DNA of 64,000 nt from Mesorhizobium amorphae (lineage in GTDB: Bacteria; Pseudomonadota; Alphaproteobacteria; Rhizobiales; Rhizobiaceae): positions 62,001 through 126,000 of the forward strand of contig NZ_JHQS01000016.1 in the NCBI RefSeq assembly GCF_014843845.1, given 5' to 3'. A program made the translations under genes and the position numbers. Under the pieces are notes generated by a model. It worked only from the letters and a program-made list of their open reading frames with translations, ran no database searches and was not told the DNA's origin. Shown in pieces: positions 1 through 9,617 of this stretch (its first letter is position 1; each line of letters opens with the position of its first letter).

Positions 1-1312
1 GCATGTCAAGTTCATCTTCGCCACCACCGAAATCCGCAAGGTGCCGATCACGGTTCTGTCGCGCTGCCAGCGTTTCGATCTCAGGCGCATCGACGCCGGC
101 GCACTGGTCGCGCATCTGACGTCCATTGCCGGCAAGGAAGGCATTGCGGTCGACGACGATGCGCTGGCGATGATCGCTCGCGCCGCCGAAGGCTCGGCCC
201 GCGATTCGCTTTCCATCCTCGACCAGGCGATCGCCCATGGCAGCGGCGCGGTCAGCGCCGAAGCCGTGCGCGCCATGCTCGGCCTGGCCGACCGCGCCCG
301 CATCGTCGACCTGTTCGAGCATGTCATGAAGGGCGACGTCGCGGCGGCACTGGCCGAATTCCGCAACCAATACGACACCGGCGCCGATCCGGCCGCGGTG
401 CTCACCGACCTCGCCGAGTTCAATCATCTGGTTACCCGGCTGCGCTTCGTGCCGACGGCGCTGGATGACGCCTCGCTGTCCGAGGATGAGCGCCGGCGCG
501 GCGCCGACTTCGCCGGGACGCTTTCGGTCAGGGTGCTGTCCAGGACATGGCAGATGCTTCTGAAAGGCATCCCCGAGGTGCAGTCGTCCAACCGGCCGGT
601 CAGCGCCGCCGAAATGGTGCTGATCCGGCTGGCGCACGCCGCCGACCTGCCGACGCTGGACGAGGCGCTGAAGTCGCTGGAGGGTGCCGCAGCGGTCCCC
701 AACAGCGCGCCGCGTTCGAACGGTGCCCCCGCAAATCCCGGCAATGGTGGCAGCGCCAGCGCGGTTGCGCAGGCGCGCATGCCAACGACCGGCGGCGGTG
801 CGCAGACGATGCGGCTGGTCGAGCCGGCGCCGATGCCCGCTGCCTTCGTGCCGGCGCCGGAACCAGTCGTGGAGGCGCCTGCGGTTCCGGTGAAGTCGCT
901 GGCCGATATCGCCGCGCTCGCCGACGTCAACCGCGACATAGCCTTCAAGGTGCTGATCAAGCGCTGCGTGCGCCTGGTGCGCATCGAGCCCGGCCGCATC
1001 GACGTCAGCCTGACCGACGACGCGCCGAAGATGCTGCTCAACGACCTGACGACCAAACTGCGCGCCTGGACCGGCCGCAACTGGCTGGTGTCGCTGTCGA
1101 AGGAGGCCGGCGGCCAGACAATGGCCGAGATGGAATCGACGAAACGCGAAAACGCCTTCCTCGATGCCAAGAGCGATCCGACCGTCGCCGCCATCCTGGC
1201 GCGCTTTCCCGGCGCCAAGATCATCGACGTGCGCATTCCCGACACTCCGGAAGCCGACGACGCCGGGGCCGACCTGCCGGTCGATCCGGCGGCGGACGAC
1301 GAAGAAAACTGA
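1..1312 (+). CDS. dnaX: DNA polymerase III subunit gamma/tau, 3' part
   Basis: The clamp-loader ATPase subunit of the DNA polymerase III holoenzyme. The reading frame is open from base 2, so the N-terminal P-loop part lies outside the window. The first visible residues ([20 protein letters not shown]) are the sensor-1 region of the AAA+ domain, which includes the arginine-finger SRC motif. After it come the lid helices and the collar (about residues 40-210), a Pro/Ala-rich linker (about 210-290) and a tau-type C-terminal domain with an acidic tail. The gene is followed by ybaB after 17 bases, a classic dnaX-ybaB-recR neighbourhood. No slippery frameshift run is seen in the visible part, so a short gamma form is not predicted here. 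Confidence 0.95.
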   Translation, partial: HVKFIFATTEIRKVPITVLSRCQRFDLRRIDAGALVAHLTSIAGKEGIAVDDDALAMIARAAEGSARDSLSILDQAIAHGSGAVSAEAVRAMLGLADRARIVDLFEHVMKGDVAAALAEFRNQYDTGADPAAVLTDLAEFNHLVTRLRFVPTALDDASLSEDERRRGADFAGTLSVRVLSRTWQMLLKGIPEVQSSNRPVSAAEMVLIRLAHAADLPTLDEALKSLEGAAAVPNSAPRSNGAPANPGNGGSASAVAQARMPTTGGGAQTMRLVEPAPMPAAFVPAPEPVVEAPAVPVKSLADIAALADVNRDIAFKVLIKRCVRLVRIEPGRIDVSLTDDAPKMLLNDLTTKLRAWTGRNWLVSLSKEAGGQTMAEMESTKRENAFLDAKSDPTVAAILARFPGAKIIDVRIPDTPEADDAGADLPVDPAADDEEN

Positions 1313-1329
1313 AAACAGAGGACCAAGCG

Positions 1330-1653
1330 ATGAAAGATCTTCTCGGCCTGATGGGCAAGGCGAAGGAAATGCAGGCCAAGTTCCAGGCCATGCAGGACGA
1401 GATCGCCACGCTGGAAGCCACCGGCCAGGCCGGCGGCGGCCTGGTCAGTGTCACGCTGACCGGCAAGTTCGAGATGAAGTCGCTGAAGATCGATCCGTCG
1501 CTGTTCAAGGAAGACGAGGTCGAGATTCTCGAGGACCTGCTTCTCGCCGCCCACAATGACGCCAAAAATAAGGTTGAGCAGGTCATGCAGGAGAAGACCA
1601 AGGCGCTGACGGCAGGCTTGCCGATACCGCCGGGAATGAAATTGCCGTTCTGA
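1330..1653 (+). CDS. ybaB: YbaB/EbfC family nucleoid-associated protein
   Basis: A 107-residue DNA-binding protein of the YbaB/EbfC family, which forms dimers on the nucleoid. The family signature is visible: an N-terminal Met/Lys-rich helix ([17 protein letters not shown]), the Gly-rich turn [15 protein letters not shown], and the C-terminal [10 protein letters not shown]. Length is normal for the family. It follows dnaX by 17 bases with a modest ribosome binding site (GAGGACCAAG), so it is probably cotranscribed with it. In bacteria generally this gene sits between dnaX and recR. Here the recR neighbour is separated by an inserted cell-wall hydrolase gene. The exact role is not known from sequence. 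Confidence 0.95.
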   Translation: MKDLLGLMGKAKEMQAKFQAMQDEIATLEATGQAGGGLVSVTLTGKFEMKSLKIDPSLFKEDEVEILEDLLLAAHNDAKNKVEQVMQEKTKALTAGLPIPPGMKLPF

Positions 1654-1867
1654 GCCGGCTCCGACCAGTTAATTGATTATGAACGAAAATTGGACGCAGG
1701 GGCTGTTGTTAAGGCTTTCCCCGGCTTTGTTCACGCTGGCATTTCCAAGCATTTATAAAGTTTTACCTATGCTGCACGAATGCTAATCCTTTAGCCATCT
1801 TTTTGCCGTTAAGAGTCTCATTCTTGCCACATCTCGGGGCGGGCTGGCAGCTGAAAATGAGGCATTT

Positions 1868-2869
1868 TTGTTGATCGCGACGCGATGGAAGACGCCGCTG
1901 CTGCTTAGCATCGTCACTTCTCCCCTGTTCCTGGCCGGTTGCAGCCAGACCACCACGCACGGCATGTCGGTCGCCAGCCTGACCAATGCCATCACGCCAA
2001 GCTTCCTCAGCACACGCGCCTACGGCCACACGCCGAAGGAAAAGGAGTGCCTGGAGCGGGCAATGTTCTTCGAGTCCAACCGGTCGAGCCGCGACGGCAT
2101 GATCGCCGTCGGCACGGTGGTGATGAACCGGCTGCGCTCGGGCCAGCATGGCAACACCATCTGCGAAGTCGTCGGCGAGAAGGGCCAGTTCGCCCCCGGC
2201 GTGATGACGCGGCCGATGAACTCCAAGGCGATGCCCGATGTCGAGGAAGCCGCCGAGGCGGTGCTCAGGGGCGAGCGCAAGACAAAACTCAAGAACACCA
2301 TGTTCTTCCACACCGCCGGCCTGCGCTTCCCCTACAAGAACATGCACTACACGATGGTTGCCGGCGGCAATGCCTTCTATGAGAAGCGCGGCCGCAACTG
2401 GCAGCCTCTGCCGGACGAGCCCACGACGATGGTTGCCTCGGCGACGCCCCGGTCGTCAGAGCCCGCCGCGCCGGTGACGCTCGTGGCTTCCGCGGAACCT
2501 TTGCCTGGTGTCAAGGCGACCACCGTCAAGGCGACGACCGCCAGGGCGACGGCCGACAAGACCGTTCCCACCCAGGCAGCCCCCGCCCAGGCAACTTATG
2601 TCACTGCAGCAGTGGTGGCGCCGCCGGCGAAATCCTCGCGCGTCGCGGCGGAGGCGAAACCCGCGCCACCCAAGCAGACCGTTGTGGCGATGCAGGAGCC
2701 CATGCAGGAACCGGACGCTTCGCGTTTCGGCGGACCCGCACCCCAGCAGGTCATCACCTCGTTCCCGGCGCCGCAAGAGGCAGCGATGGGGTTCCAGTCG
2801 ACGCCTGAGAACACCGATGCCATCGGCGCGATGATCGTCAGCCAGAGCCGGCCGCTCGAAGCCTACTGA
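1868..2869 (+). CDS. SleB-type cell wall hydrolase, lipoprotein
   Basis: A predicted envelope peptidoglycan hydrolase of the Hydrolase_2/SleB family. The start is a TTG (1868 or the adjacent TTG at 1871); no in-frame ATG precedes the signal peptide. The N-terminus is a lipoprotein signal with lipobox LFLAGC, so Cys 25 would be lipidated. The catalytic domain covers about residues 55-165 and contains AMFFESNRSSRDGMIAVG, with the conserved Glu. The remaining ~165 residues are Ala/Pro/Thr/Val-rich and low in complexity, likely an extended wall-spanning tail. Family assignment is good; substrate and the timing of action are not visible. It interrupts the usual ybaB-recR adjacency. Confidence 0.85.
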   Translation: MLIATRWKTPLLLSIVTSPLFLAGCSQTTTHGMSVASLTNAITPSFLSTRAYGHTPKEKECLERAMFFESNRSSRDGMIAVGTVVMNRLRSGQHGNTICEVVGEKGQFAPGVMTRPMNSKAMPDVEEAAEAVLRGERKTKLKNTMFFHTAGLRFPYKNMHYTMVAGGNAFYEKRGRNWQPLPDEPTTMVASATPRSSEPAAPVTLVASAEPLPGVKATTVKATTARATADKTVPTQAAPAQATYVTAAVVAPPAKSSRVAAEAKPAPPKQTVVAMQEPMQEPDASRFGGPAPQQVITSFPAPQEAAMGFQSTPENTDAIGAMIVSQSRPLEAY

Positions 2870-2988
2870 GGAACGGTCGGCGCTCTTCGTCCTGGCTGGC
2901 TGGTTTTAGGCTGGTTTTGGCAGGATGGCGCGGGAACGCGCGGCGTTGCGCTGTTTCAAAGCGCGCGGAAAAATCCTAGATCAGTGCG

Positions 2989-3594
2989 ATGTCCAAGCGA
3001 ATCGCCGGTCCCGAGATCGAACGCCTGATCCAGCTCCTGGCCAAGGTGCCGGGGCTCGGTCCCCGTTCGGCTAGGCGTGCCGCCCTTCATCTCATCAAGA
3101 AGAAGGAGCAGCTTTTGTCGCCGCTCGCCGCCGCCATGGGCGAGGCGGCCGACAAGGTGCGCATTTGCACCACCTGCGGCAATGTCGATACCTCCGACCC
3201 CTGCATGATCTGCACCGATCCGCGCCGCGACGCCGCCACGCTGATCGTCGTCGAGGATGTCTCCGATCTCTGGGCGCTGGAGCGCGCAGCCGCCATGAAC
3301 GTGCGCTATCATGTACTCGGCGGCACGCTGTCGCCGCTCGACGGCATCGGCCCCGAACAGCTTAACATCCGATCGCTTGTCGACCGGGTGGCGGGTGGTG
3401 AGGTGAAGGAAGTCATCCTCGCCGTCAACGCCACTGTCGAAGGCCAGACCACCGCGCATTACCTGACAGACCAGCTGTCCGGTTTCGAGATCAAGATCAC
3501 GCGGCTGGCGCATGGTGTACCGGTCGGCGGCGAGCTTGATTATCTCGACGAAGGCACGCTCGCGGCAGCACTACGCTCGCGGACGGCGTTTTGA
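2989..3594 (+). CDS. recR: recombination mediator protein RecR
   Basis: A 201-residue RecR, which works with RecO (and RecF, encoded at 53.7 kb here) to load RecA on gapped DNA. Visible features are the N-terminal helix-hairpin-helix ([19 protein letters not shown]), a four-Cys zinc finger (Cys 60, 63, 72, 75) and a Toprim domain with the acidic run [12 protein letters not shown], then the C-terminal Walker-B-like [16 protein letters not shown]. Length is exactly typical. It is the third member of the dnaX-ybaB-recR neighbourhood. Confidence 0.97.
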   Translation: MSKRIAGPEIERLIQLLAKVPGLGPRSARRAALHLIKKKEQLLSPLAAAMGEAADKVRICTTCGNVDTSDPCMICTDPRRDAATLIVVEDVSDLWALERAAAMNVRYHVLGGTLSPLDGIGPEQLNIRSLVDRVAGGEVKEVILAVNATVEGQTTAHYLTDQLSGFEIKITRLAHGVPVGGELDYLDEGTLAAALRSRTAF

Positions 3595-3618
3595 CGCAAT
3601 TGGCGGGGAGGATCTGTG

Positions 3619-4890
3619 ATGGATGATTTTCCTGAAACGATTGCACTCCAATCTCTGAGGCTGGCTCTGCTTTCGTTGTTTGCAGCGCTTGTTGCCCTCG
3701 TCCTCGTCACCCCCGCCTCTGCCGCAAAAATCGACGACCAGTTCTACGCCTGGCTGCAGAACGACCTCTGGCCGGAAGCCAAGGCCAAAGGCATCTCCAA
3801 GAAAACCTTCGACGAGGCCTTCATCGGCGTAAAGCCGAACCTCAAGCTGCCGGACCTGGTCATGCCGGGCGAGAAGCCGACGACGCCGCAGAAGCAGCAT
3901 CAGGCCGAGTTCGGGTCGCCCGGCGCCTATTTCGCCGAAAAGACCGTTCGCGCCGTCACCGCCGGCGGACGGACGCGCGAGGGCGCCAATGCGCGGGTGC
4001 TCGGATTGCTCGAGAAACGCTATGGCGTGCCGGGCGAGGTGCTGCTGGCGATCTGGGGTCGCGAAAGCGGCTTCGGCGGGGCCAAGATGCCATACGACGC
4101 CTTCGAGGTGCTGGGCACCAAGGCGTTCATGTCGACGAAGAAGGAGTTCTTCCGCACCGAGCTGATGGCGGCGCTCGAGATCGTCGAGCGCGGACTGGCT
4201 CCGGTCGGGGCGATGAAATCGTCGTGGGCCGGCGCGCTCGGCCAGCCGCAATTCATGCCGACATCCTTCCTCAAACACGCCGTCGACTTCGATGGCGACG
4301 GCCGGCCCGACATCTGGAACTCGACCCCCGATGTACTCGCCTCGATCGCCAACTATCTCGTCCACTATGGTTGGGTGAGGAACCGCGGCTGGGGGTTCGA
4401 GGTGACGGTGCCGCAAAAAGTCTCCTGCTCGCTCGAAGGCCCCGACCAGGGCAAGAAGATCGCCGAATGGGTGGCGATGGGCATCCGGCGCGTCGGCACG
4501 AAAGCCTTCCCGGCAAGCGAATTGAAGGCCGAGGGCTTCCTGTTGATGCCGGCCGGGCGCAGCGGCCCGGCCTTCATCGTCACGCCGAATTTCTACGTGC
4601 TGAAGGAATACAACACCAGCGACCTCTATGCCCTGTTCATCGGCCATGGCGCCGATCGCATCGCCCATGGCGACCAGAATTTTACCGGCAGTTGGGGTCC
4701 GGTCGGCGGCCTGCACAGATCCGACATCGCCGCCCTGCAGCGGGCGCTGGAGGCCGAGGGCTACGATGTCGGCAGCGCCGACGGCCTGCCCGGCTTCAAG
4801 ACGCGCCGCTCAATCGGCAGCTGGCAGGCCAAGAACGGCCGCGCCGCCACCTGCTTTCCGGACGCCGATCTGGTCGCCGTACTGAAGTAG
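3619..4890 (+). CDS. lytic murein transglycosylase, MltB family
   Basis: A periplasmic enzyme that cleaves the MurNAc-GlcNAc bond, leaving a 1,6-anhydro end. GGGGAGG at 3605-3611 is spaced 7 bases from this ATG, but only 4 from an in-frame GTG at 3616, so the ATG is chosen. A signal peptide with a long hydrophobic core ends at about residue 35 (TPASAAK). The SLT_2/MltB domain follows, with the catalytic Glu at about residue 149 in WGRESGFGG and the substrate-binding GALGQPQFMPTSFL. The last ~60 residues are a peptidoglycan-binding domain (LQRALEAEGYDVGSADGLPG). No lipobox is seen, so it is soluble rather than a lipoprotein like E. coli MltB. Confidence 0.92.
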   Translation: MDDFPETIALQSLRLALLSLFAALVALVLVTPASAAKIDDQFYAWLQNDLWPEAKAKGISKKTFDEAFIGVKPNLKLPDLVMPGEKPTTPQKQHQAEFGSPGAYFAEKTVRAVTAGGRTREGANARVLGLLEKRYGVPGEVLLAIWGRESGFGGAKMPYDAFEVLGTKAFMSTKKEFFRTELMAALEIVERGLAPVGAMKSSWAGALGQPQFMPTSFLKHAVDFDGDGRPDIWNSTPDVLASIANYLVHYGWVRNRGWGFEVTVPQKVSCSLEGPDQGKKIAEWVAMGIRRVGTKAFPASELKAEGFLLMPAGRSGPAFIVTPNFYVLKEYNTSDLYALFIGHGADRIAHGDQNFTGSWGPVGGLHRSDIAALQRALEAEGYDVGSADGLPGFKTRRSIGSWQAKNGRAATCFPDADLVAVLK

Positions 4891-4963
4891 CCCAAGCATT
4901 AGTAGTTTTTTCCGACGGCGGCATTGGTTAGCCGGCGTTTGCCTTGGCTCGCCAAGCCATTCT

Positions 4964-4980
4964 GGACCAATATGCGGTCC
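4964..4980. promoter_or_regulatory. inverted repeat upstream of peptide ABC operon (site 1)
   Basis: GGACC and GGTCC arms flank a 7-base centre (AATATGC). The site lies in the 256-base gap between the transglycosylase and the ABC operon. It shares the word GACCAAT with a second palindrome 60 bases downstream. Two related palindromes before a transporter operon suggest an operator for an unlinked regulator. The regulator cannot be named from sequence. Confidence 0.35.
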
Positions 4981-5022
4981 TGCAAATGCGCGTTGCCGGC
5001 TTGGAAGCCGCCGGATATGGTG

Positions 5023-5038
5023 TTGACCAATTGGACAA
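5023..5038. promoter_or_regulatory. near-palindrome upstream of peptide ABC operon (site 2)
   Basis: TTGACCAA followed by TTGGACAA is a 16-base near-perfect dyad whose only mismatch is at the fourth position of each arm. It lies about 110 bases before the ABC operon start. It shares GACCAAT with the repeat at 4964-4980, and its first six bases would also serve as a -35 element, although no convincing -10 follows. A role as operator is inference. Confidence 0.35.
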
Positions 5039-5146
5039 AAACCACGACGCTAAAGGTCATGGGACCGTCGTTCGGCCCCGAAAGAATTCTGCAATCCTGA
5101 GCCGGGAACTCAGGTCAACAAACCAACAAAACAGGGAACGATCACC

Positions 5147-6784
5147 ATGATGCTGGAAAAGTTTGCTCTACGCTCACGCGCCTTGCTTGCAGGTGCCGCA
5201 CTGTCCGCGCTGCTCGTAGCACCCGCGTTTGCCGTCACACCCGCCGACACGCTGGTCGAAGGCTTTGCCATCGACGACATCATCTCCATGGATCCCGGCG
5301 AGGCGTTCGAGCTGTCGACCGCGGAGGTCACCGGAAACACCTATGACCTGCTGGTCCGCCTCGACCTCAGCGACACCTCCAAGGTCAAGGGCGACCTCGC
5401 CGAAAGCTGGACCGTCTCCGACGACGGCCTGACCTACACCTTCAAGCTCAAGCCCGGCCTGAAATTCGCCTCCGGCAATCCGATCACGGCGGCCGACGTC
5501 GCCTATTCCTTTGAGCGCGCCGTCAAGCTGGACAAGAGCCCGGCCTTCATCATCAGTCAGTTCGGCATCAGCGGCGACAATGTCGCCGAGAAGGCCAAGG
5601 CCGTCGACGACACCACCTTCCAGTTCACCGTCGACAAGGCCTATGCGCCGAGCTTCGTGCTGAATTGCCTCTCGGCCACCGTCGCCTCGGTCGTCGACGC
5701 CAAGCTGGTCAAGGAACATGTCGCGGCGGTGACGCCGAGCGCCGACTACAAATGGGACAATGACTTTGGCAATGCCTGGCTGAAGACCGGCTATGCCGGC
5801 TCCGGCCAGTTCAAGCTGCGCGAATGGCGTGCCAACGAAGCCGTCGTCATGGAGCGCAATGACAATTACTTCGGCGAAAAGGCCAAGCTCGCCCGCGTCA
5901 TCTATCGCAACATGAAGGAGAGCTCGGCGCAGCGCCTGGCGCTTGAGGCAGGCGACATCGACGTTGCCCGCAACCTCGAGCCCAACGATCTCGACGCCAT
6001 CGCCAAGAATGCCGATCTGACCACCACCAGCGCGCCCAAGGGCACGGTCTACTACATCAGCCTCAACCAGAAAAACCCCAACCTCGCCAAGCCCGAGGTC
6101 CGCCAGGCCTTCAAATATCTGGTCGACTATGACGCGCTGAGCACGACCATTCTCAAGGGCATTGGCGAGATCCACCAATCCTTCCTGCCCAAGGGCGACC
6201 TTGGCGCCATCGATGAGAACCCGTTCAAGTTCGACGTCGCCAAGGCCAAGGAACTGCTGGCGAAGGCCGGCCTGGCCGACGGCTTCAGCGTCACCATGGA
6301 CGTGCGCACCGGCCAGCCGACGACCGGCATGGCGGAATCGATCCAGCAGACGCTGGGCCAGGCCGGCATCAAGCTGGAGATCATCCCCGGCGACGGCAAG
6401 CAGACGCTGACCAAGTACCGCGCCCGCAACCACGACATCTATATCGGCCAGTGGGGACAGGACTATTTTGATCCGAACTCCAATGCCCAGACCTTTGCCT
6501 CGAACCCCGACAATTCGGATGAAGGCAAGACCAAGACGCTGGCCTGGCGCAATGCCTGGGACATTCCGGATCTGACCAAGGAGACCGAGGCGGCTTTGCT
6601 CGAGAAGGATTCGGGCAAGCGCGCCGACATGTACAAGGATCTGCAGAAGAAGATCCTCGACACCAGTCCCTTCGTCGTCATCCACCAGCAATTGGAAGTC
6701 GCGGGCCTGCGCAAGAACCTCAAGGGATTTGCGCTCGGGCCGAGCTTTGACTCCAACTTCGTCGGTTCGGTCTCAAAGGAGTGA
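5147..6784 (+). CDS. ABC transporter substrate-binding protein, family 5 (peptide/opine type)
   Basis: The periplasmic binding protein of a dipeptide/oligopeptide-type importer (SBP_bac_5, 545 residues). AGGGAA at 5133-5138 is spaced 8 bases from this ATG. The Sec signal peptide ends near VAPAFAVTPAD. The family signature SAQRLALEAGDIDVARNL and the ligand-domain stretch FKYLVDYDALSTTILKG are present. It begins a five-gene operon followed 18 bases later by two permeases and two ATPases. The ligand could be a peptide, an opine or another amino-acid-containing compound. The downstream aminotransferase hints at an amine or amino acid, which is inference only. Confidence 0.9.
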   Translation: MMLEKFALRSRALLAGAALSALLVAPAFAVTPADTLVEGFAIDDIISMDPGEAFELSTAEVTGNTYDLLVRLDLSDTSKVKGDLAESWTVSDDGLTYTFKLKPGLKFASGNPITAADVAYSFERAVKLDKSPAFIISQFGISGDNVAEKAKAVDDTTFQFTVDKAYAPSFVLNCLSATVASVVDAKLVKEHVAAVTPSADYKWDNDFGNAWLKTGYAGSGQFKLREWRANEAVVMERNDNYFGEKAKLARVIYRNMKESSAQRLALEAGDIDVARNLEPNDLDAIAKNADLTTTSAPKGTVYYISLNQKNPNLAKPEVRQAFKYLVDYDALSTTILKGIGEIHQSFLPKGDLGAIDENPFKFDVAKAKELLAKAGLADGFSVTMDVRTGQPTTGMAESIQQTLGQAGIKLEIIPGDGKQTLTKYRARNHDIYIGQWGQDYFDPNSNAQTFASNPDNSDEGKTKTLAWRNAWDIPDLTKETEAALLEKDSGKRADMYKDLQKKILDTSPFVVIHQQLEVAGLRKNLKGFALGPSFDSNFVGSVSKE

Positions 6785-6802
6785 TGCCGGCGGACGCGCC
6801 GC

Positions 6803-7870
6803 ATGAGCGCGGCTGAAAACCAGGTGGCGGCAAGGCGCGGCAGTGCCCGTGCCGTCACTGTTCTATCAGCAATCGGCCGCTTCCTGGTCATCGCGATCAC
6901 GACCTATCTCGGTCTTCTCGCGGTGACCTTCTTCATCGGCCGCGTCATCCCGATCGATCCGGTGCTGGCGGTGCTGGGCGACCGGGCGCCGGCCAATGTC
7001 GTCGAGCGCACGCGCCGCGAGATGGGGCTCGATCTGCCGCTGATCGAGCAGTTCTATATCTACGTGAAAAATGCCCTGAACGGCGATTTCGGCACCTCGG
7101 TGCTGACCACCAACCCTGTCATGACCGACATCCGCCGCGCCTTTCCGGCGACTATAGAACTGGCGACTCTCGGCACGCTGATCGGCTCGGTCATCGGCGT
7201 GCCACTGGGCGTGCTGGCAGCAGTCCGGCGCGGTAGCCTCATCGACCAGATCGTGCGCATCATTGGCCTGATCGGCTATTCCGTGCCGATCTTCTGGCTC
7301 GGTTTGCTGGGTCTCGTTCTGTTCTACGCCAAGCTGCAATGGGTCGCTTTCCCGGCGCGGCTGGATGTGGTCTACGAATACACCTTCACGCCGATCACCG
7401 GCTTCTACCTTCTCGACGCGGCGATGCAGGGGCAGTGGGATGTCTTCTACGACGCCTTTCGCCACATCATCCTGCCGGCCTCGTTGCTCGGTTACTTCTC
7501 GCTCGCCTATATCAGCCGCATGACACGCTCCTTCATGCTGAACGAGCTTTCGCAGGAATACATCGTCGCCGCGCGCGCCAAGGGCCTGTCGGAAAGGCGC
7601 ATCATCTGGGCCCACGCGCTGCGCAATGCCGCGGTGCCGATGGTCACGGTGATCGCGCTCTCCTATGCCGGGCTGCTCGAAGGCTCGGTGCTGACCGAGA
7701 CGGTGTTCTCGTGGCCGGGCATCGGCCTCTACATCACCAATTCGCTGCAGAACGCCGACATGAACGCCGTGCTCGGCGGCACCATCGTCATCGGCTCGGT
7801 CTTCATCGCCATCAACCTTTTCTCCGACCTGCTCTACCGCGTGCTCGATCCAAGGACCAAGGCAGGATGA
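6803..7870 (+). CDS. ABC transporter permease, DppB/OppB type
   Basis: First inner-membrane permease of the peptide-type importer, 355 residues. It shows an N-terminal TM segment (FLVIAITTYLGLLAVTFFIG), the DppB-type sequence RREMGLDLPLIEQFYIYVKNALNGDFG, several TM helices, and the EAA loop contacting the ATPases (ARAKGLSERRIIWAHALRNA). The stop overlaps the next start by 4 bases (ATGA), indicating translational coupling. It begins 18 bases after the binding-protein gene. Confidence 0.93.
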   Translation: MSAAENQVAARRGSARAVTVLSAIGRFLVIAITTYLGLLAVTFFIGRVIPIDPVLAVLGDRAPANVVERTRREMGLDLPLIEQFYIYVKNALNGDFGTSVLTTNPVMTDIRRAFPATIELATLGTLIGSVIGVPLGVLAAVRRGSLIDQIVRIIGLIGYSVPIFWLGLLGLVLFYAKLQWVAFPARLDVVYEYTFTPITGFYLLDAAMQGQWDVFYDAFRHIILPASLLGYFSLAYISRMTRSFMLNELSQEYIVAARAKGLSERRIIWAHALRNAAVPMVTVIALSYAGLLEGSVLTETVFSWPGIGLYITNSLQNADMNAVLGGTIVIGSVFIAINLFSDLLYRVLDPRTKAG

Positions 7871-8787
7871 GCGCGGAAGCAATCCAGACCCGGCGCGACT
7901 GGCTGCTCAGCGATCGACCAGCCTCGCGCATGCAGGCAAGGCTCGGCCGCGCCTATGTGGCCTGGCGGCGCTTTTCCGCCAACCCGCTGGCATTTGTCGG
8001 CCTGCTCATCATCATCGGCCTGCTGGTCGTCGCGGCCTTCGCTGACGTGCTGGCGCCCTATTCGCCGACCATCGGCGACCTCAAGGGCTCGCGGCTCTTA
8101 GCGCCAAGTGCCGCGCACTGGTTCGGCACCGACGATCTCGGCCGCGACATCTATTCGCGTATCATCTATGGCTCGCGCTGGACGCTCTACGTCGTCATTC
8201 TCGTCGCCATCATCGCGGCACCGATAGGCTTGCTGGTCGGCACCGTCGCCGGCTATGCCGGCGGCTGGACCGATGCCATCCTGATGCGCATCACCGACAT
8301 CTTCCTCGCCTTCCCGAAGCTGATCCTGGCGCTGGCCTTCGTCGCGGCCCTTGGCCCCGGCATCGAGAATGCGGTGCTGGCCATCGCCATCACCTCCTGG
8401 CCGCCTTACGCCCGCATCGCGCGCGCCGAAACGCTGACGGTGCGCAATTCGGACTACATCAAGGCGGTGCAACTGATGGGCGCCTCGCCATTCCGCATCG
8501 TGCTGCGCCACATCATGCCGCTCTGCATCTCCTCGCTGATCATCCGCGTGACGCTCGACATGGCCGGTATCATCCTCACCGCCGCCGGCCTCGGCTTCCT
8601 CGGCCTCGGCGCGCAGCCGCCGCTGCCGGAATGGGGCGCGATGATCGCGTCCGGCCGCCGTTTCGTGCTCGACCAATGGTGGGTCGCCGGCGCGCCGGGC
8701 TTCGCCATCCTCATCGTCAGCCTCGGCTTCAATCTGCTCGGCGACGGCCTGCGCGATGCGCTCGATCCAAGGAGTGGTGACCAATGA
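7867..8787 (+). CDS. ABC transporter permease, DppC/OppC type
   Basis: Second permease of the importer, 306 residues. The start is the ATG in the ATGA overlap with the upstream stop; longer in-frame extensions run back through the first permease and are not real. The N-terminus has the OppC_N segment (RRFSANPLAFVGLLIIIGLL), then the hallmark APSAAHWFGTDDLGRDIYSR, and the EAA loop at VQLMGASPFRIVLRHIMPLC. It ends with a 4-base overlap to the first ATPase gene. Confidence 0.94.
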   Translation: MSAEAIQTRRDWLLSDRPASRMQARLGRAYVAWRRFSANPLAFVGLLIIIGLLVVAAFADVLAPYSPTIGDLKGSRLLAPSAAHWFGTDDLGRDIYSRIIYGSRWTLYVVILVAIIAAPIGLLVGTVAGYAGGWTDAILMRITDIFLAFPKLILALAFVAALGPGIENAVLAIAITSWPPYARIARAETLTVRNSDYIKAVQLMGASPFRIVLRHIMPLCISSLIIRVTLDMAGIILTAAGLGFLGLGAQPPLPEWGAMIASGRRFVLDQWWVAGAPGFAILIVSLGFNLLGDGLRDALDPRSGDQ

Positions 8788-9617
8788 GCGCGCTTCTCGA
8801 GGTCGACGACCTGCGCGTCAACTTTCCGACCCGCACCGGCCTGGTCCAGGCGGTGCGCGGCGTTTCCTTCTCGCTCGGCCGGGAGCGCCTCGGCATCGTC
8901 GGCGAGAGCGGCTCCGGCAAGTCGCAGACCGGCCGCGCCATCATGGGCTTGACGCCGCCGCAGGCCGAGGTGACGGCGAAAAAACTAGCCTTCGACGGTA
9001 TCGATCTTCTGGCGGCGCCGGCTCGCCAACGCCGGGCGCTGCGCGGCAAACGCATCGCCATGATCCTGCAGGATCCGAAATATTCGCTCGACCCGGTGAT
9101 GAGCATCGGCCGCCAGATCGTCGAGACGCTGCGCACGCATGAGAAGGTCGGAAAGGCCGAAGCGCGCGACCGCGCGCTGGCCATGCTGGAGGCGGTGCAG
9201 ATCCGCGATCCCGCCCGCGTCTTCGACCTGCATCCGCACGAGGTCTCGGGTGGCATGGGCCAGCGCGCCATGATCGCCATGATGCTGATCGCCGGCCCCG
9301 AGATGATGATCGCCGACGAGCCGACCTCGGCGCTCGACGTCACCGTGCAGCTCGACGTGCTCGGCATCCTCGACAAGCTGGTCAGCGAACGCGGCATGGG
9401 GCTGATCTTCATTTCGCACGATCTGCGCCTGGTCTCCTCCTTCTGCGACCGGGTCATCGTCATGTATGCCGGCAAGGTGGTCGAGCAGCTGAAGGCCTCG
9501 GAATTGCGCGACGCGCAGCATCCCTACACGCGCGGCCTGCTCAACTGCATGCCGAGGATCGGCTTCGAACGCCACCCGCTGCCAGTGCTCGACCGCAAGC
9601 CGGAGTGGGCGGCATGA
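8784..9617 (+). CDS. ABC transporter ATP-binding protein, DppD type
   Basis: First cytoplasmic ATPase of the importer, 277 residues. Walker A is GESGSGKSQTGRA, the signature is EVSGGMGQRAMIA (with M where LSGGQ is usual, common in this subfamily), Walker B is EMMIADEPTSALD, and the switch His is in FISHDLRLV. The C-terminal oligopeptide-type extension (PYTRGLLNCMPRIG) is present but short, and the FeS-type Cys motif of long DppD forms is not seen. ATGA overlaps on both sides put it firmly in the operon. Confidence 0.93.
   Translation: MSALLEVDDLRVNFPTRTGLVQAVRGVSFSLGRERLGIVGESGSGKSQTGRAIMGLTPPQAEVTAKKLAFDGIDLLAAPARQRRALRGKRIAMILQDPKYSLDPVMSIGRQIVETLRTHEKVGKAEARDRALAMLEAVQIRDPARVFDLHPHEVSGGMGQRAMIAMMLIAGPEMMIADEPTSALDVTVQLDVLGILDKLVSERGMGLIFISHDLRLVSSFCDRVIVMYAGKVVEQLKASELRDAQHPYTRGLLNCMPRIGFERHPLPVLDRKPEWAA

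Noticed and set aside
424..1554. Long minus-strand open frame opposite dnaX and ybaB
   Set aside because: High-GC shadow frame: Arg/Ser/Ala-rich, with no family motifs, and it covers two clear genes.
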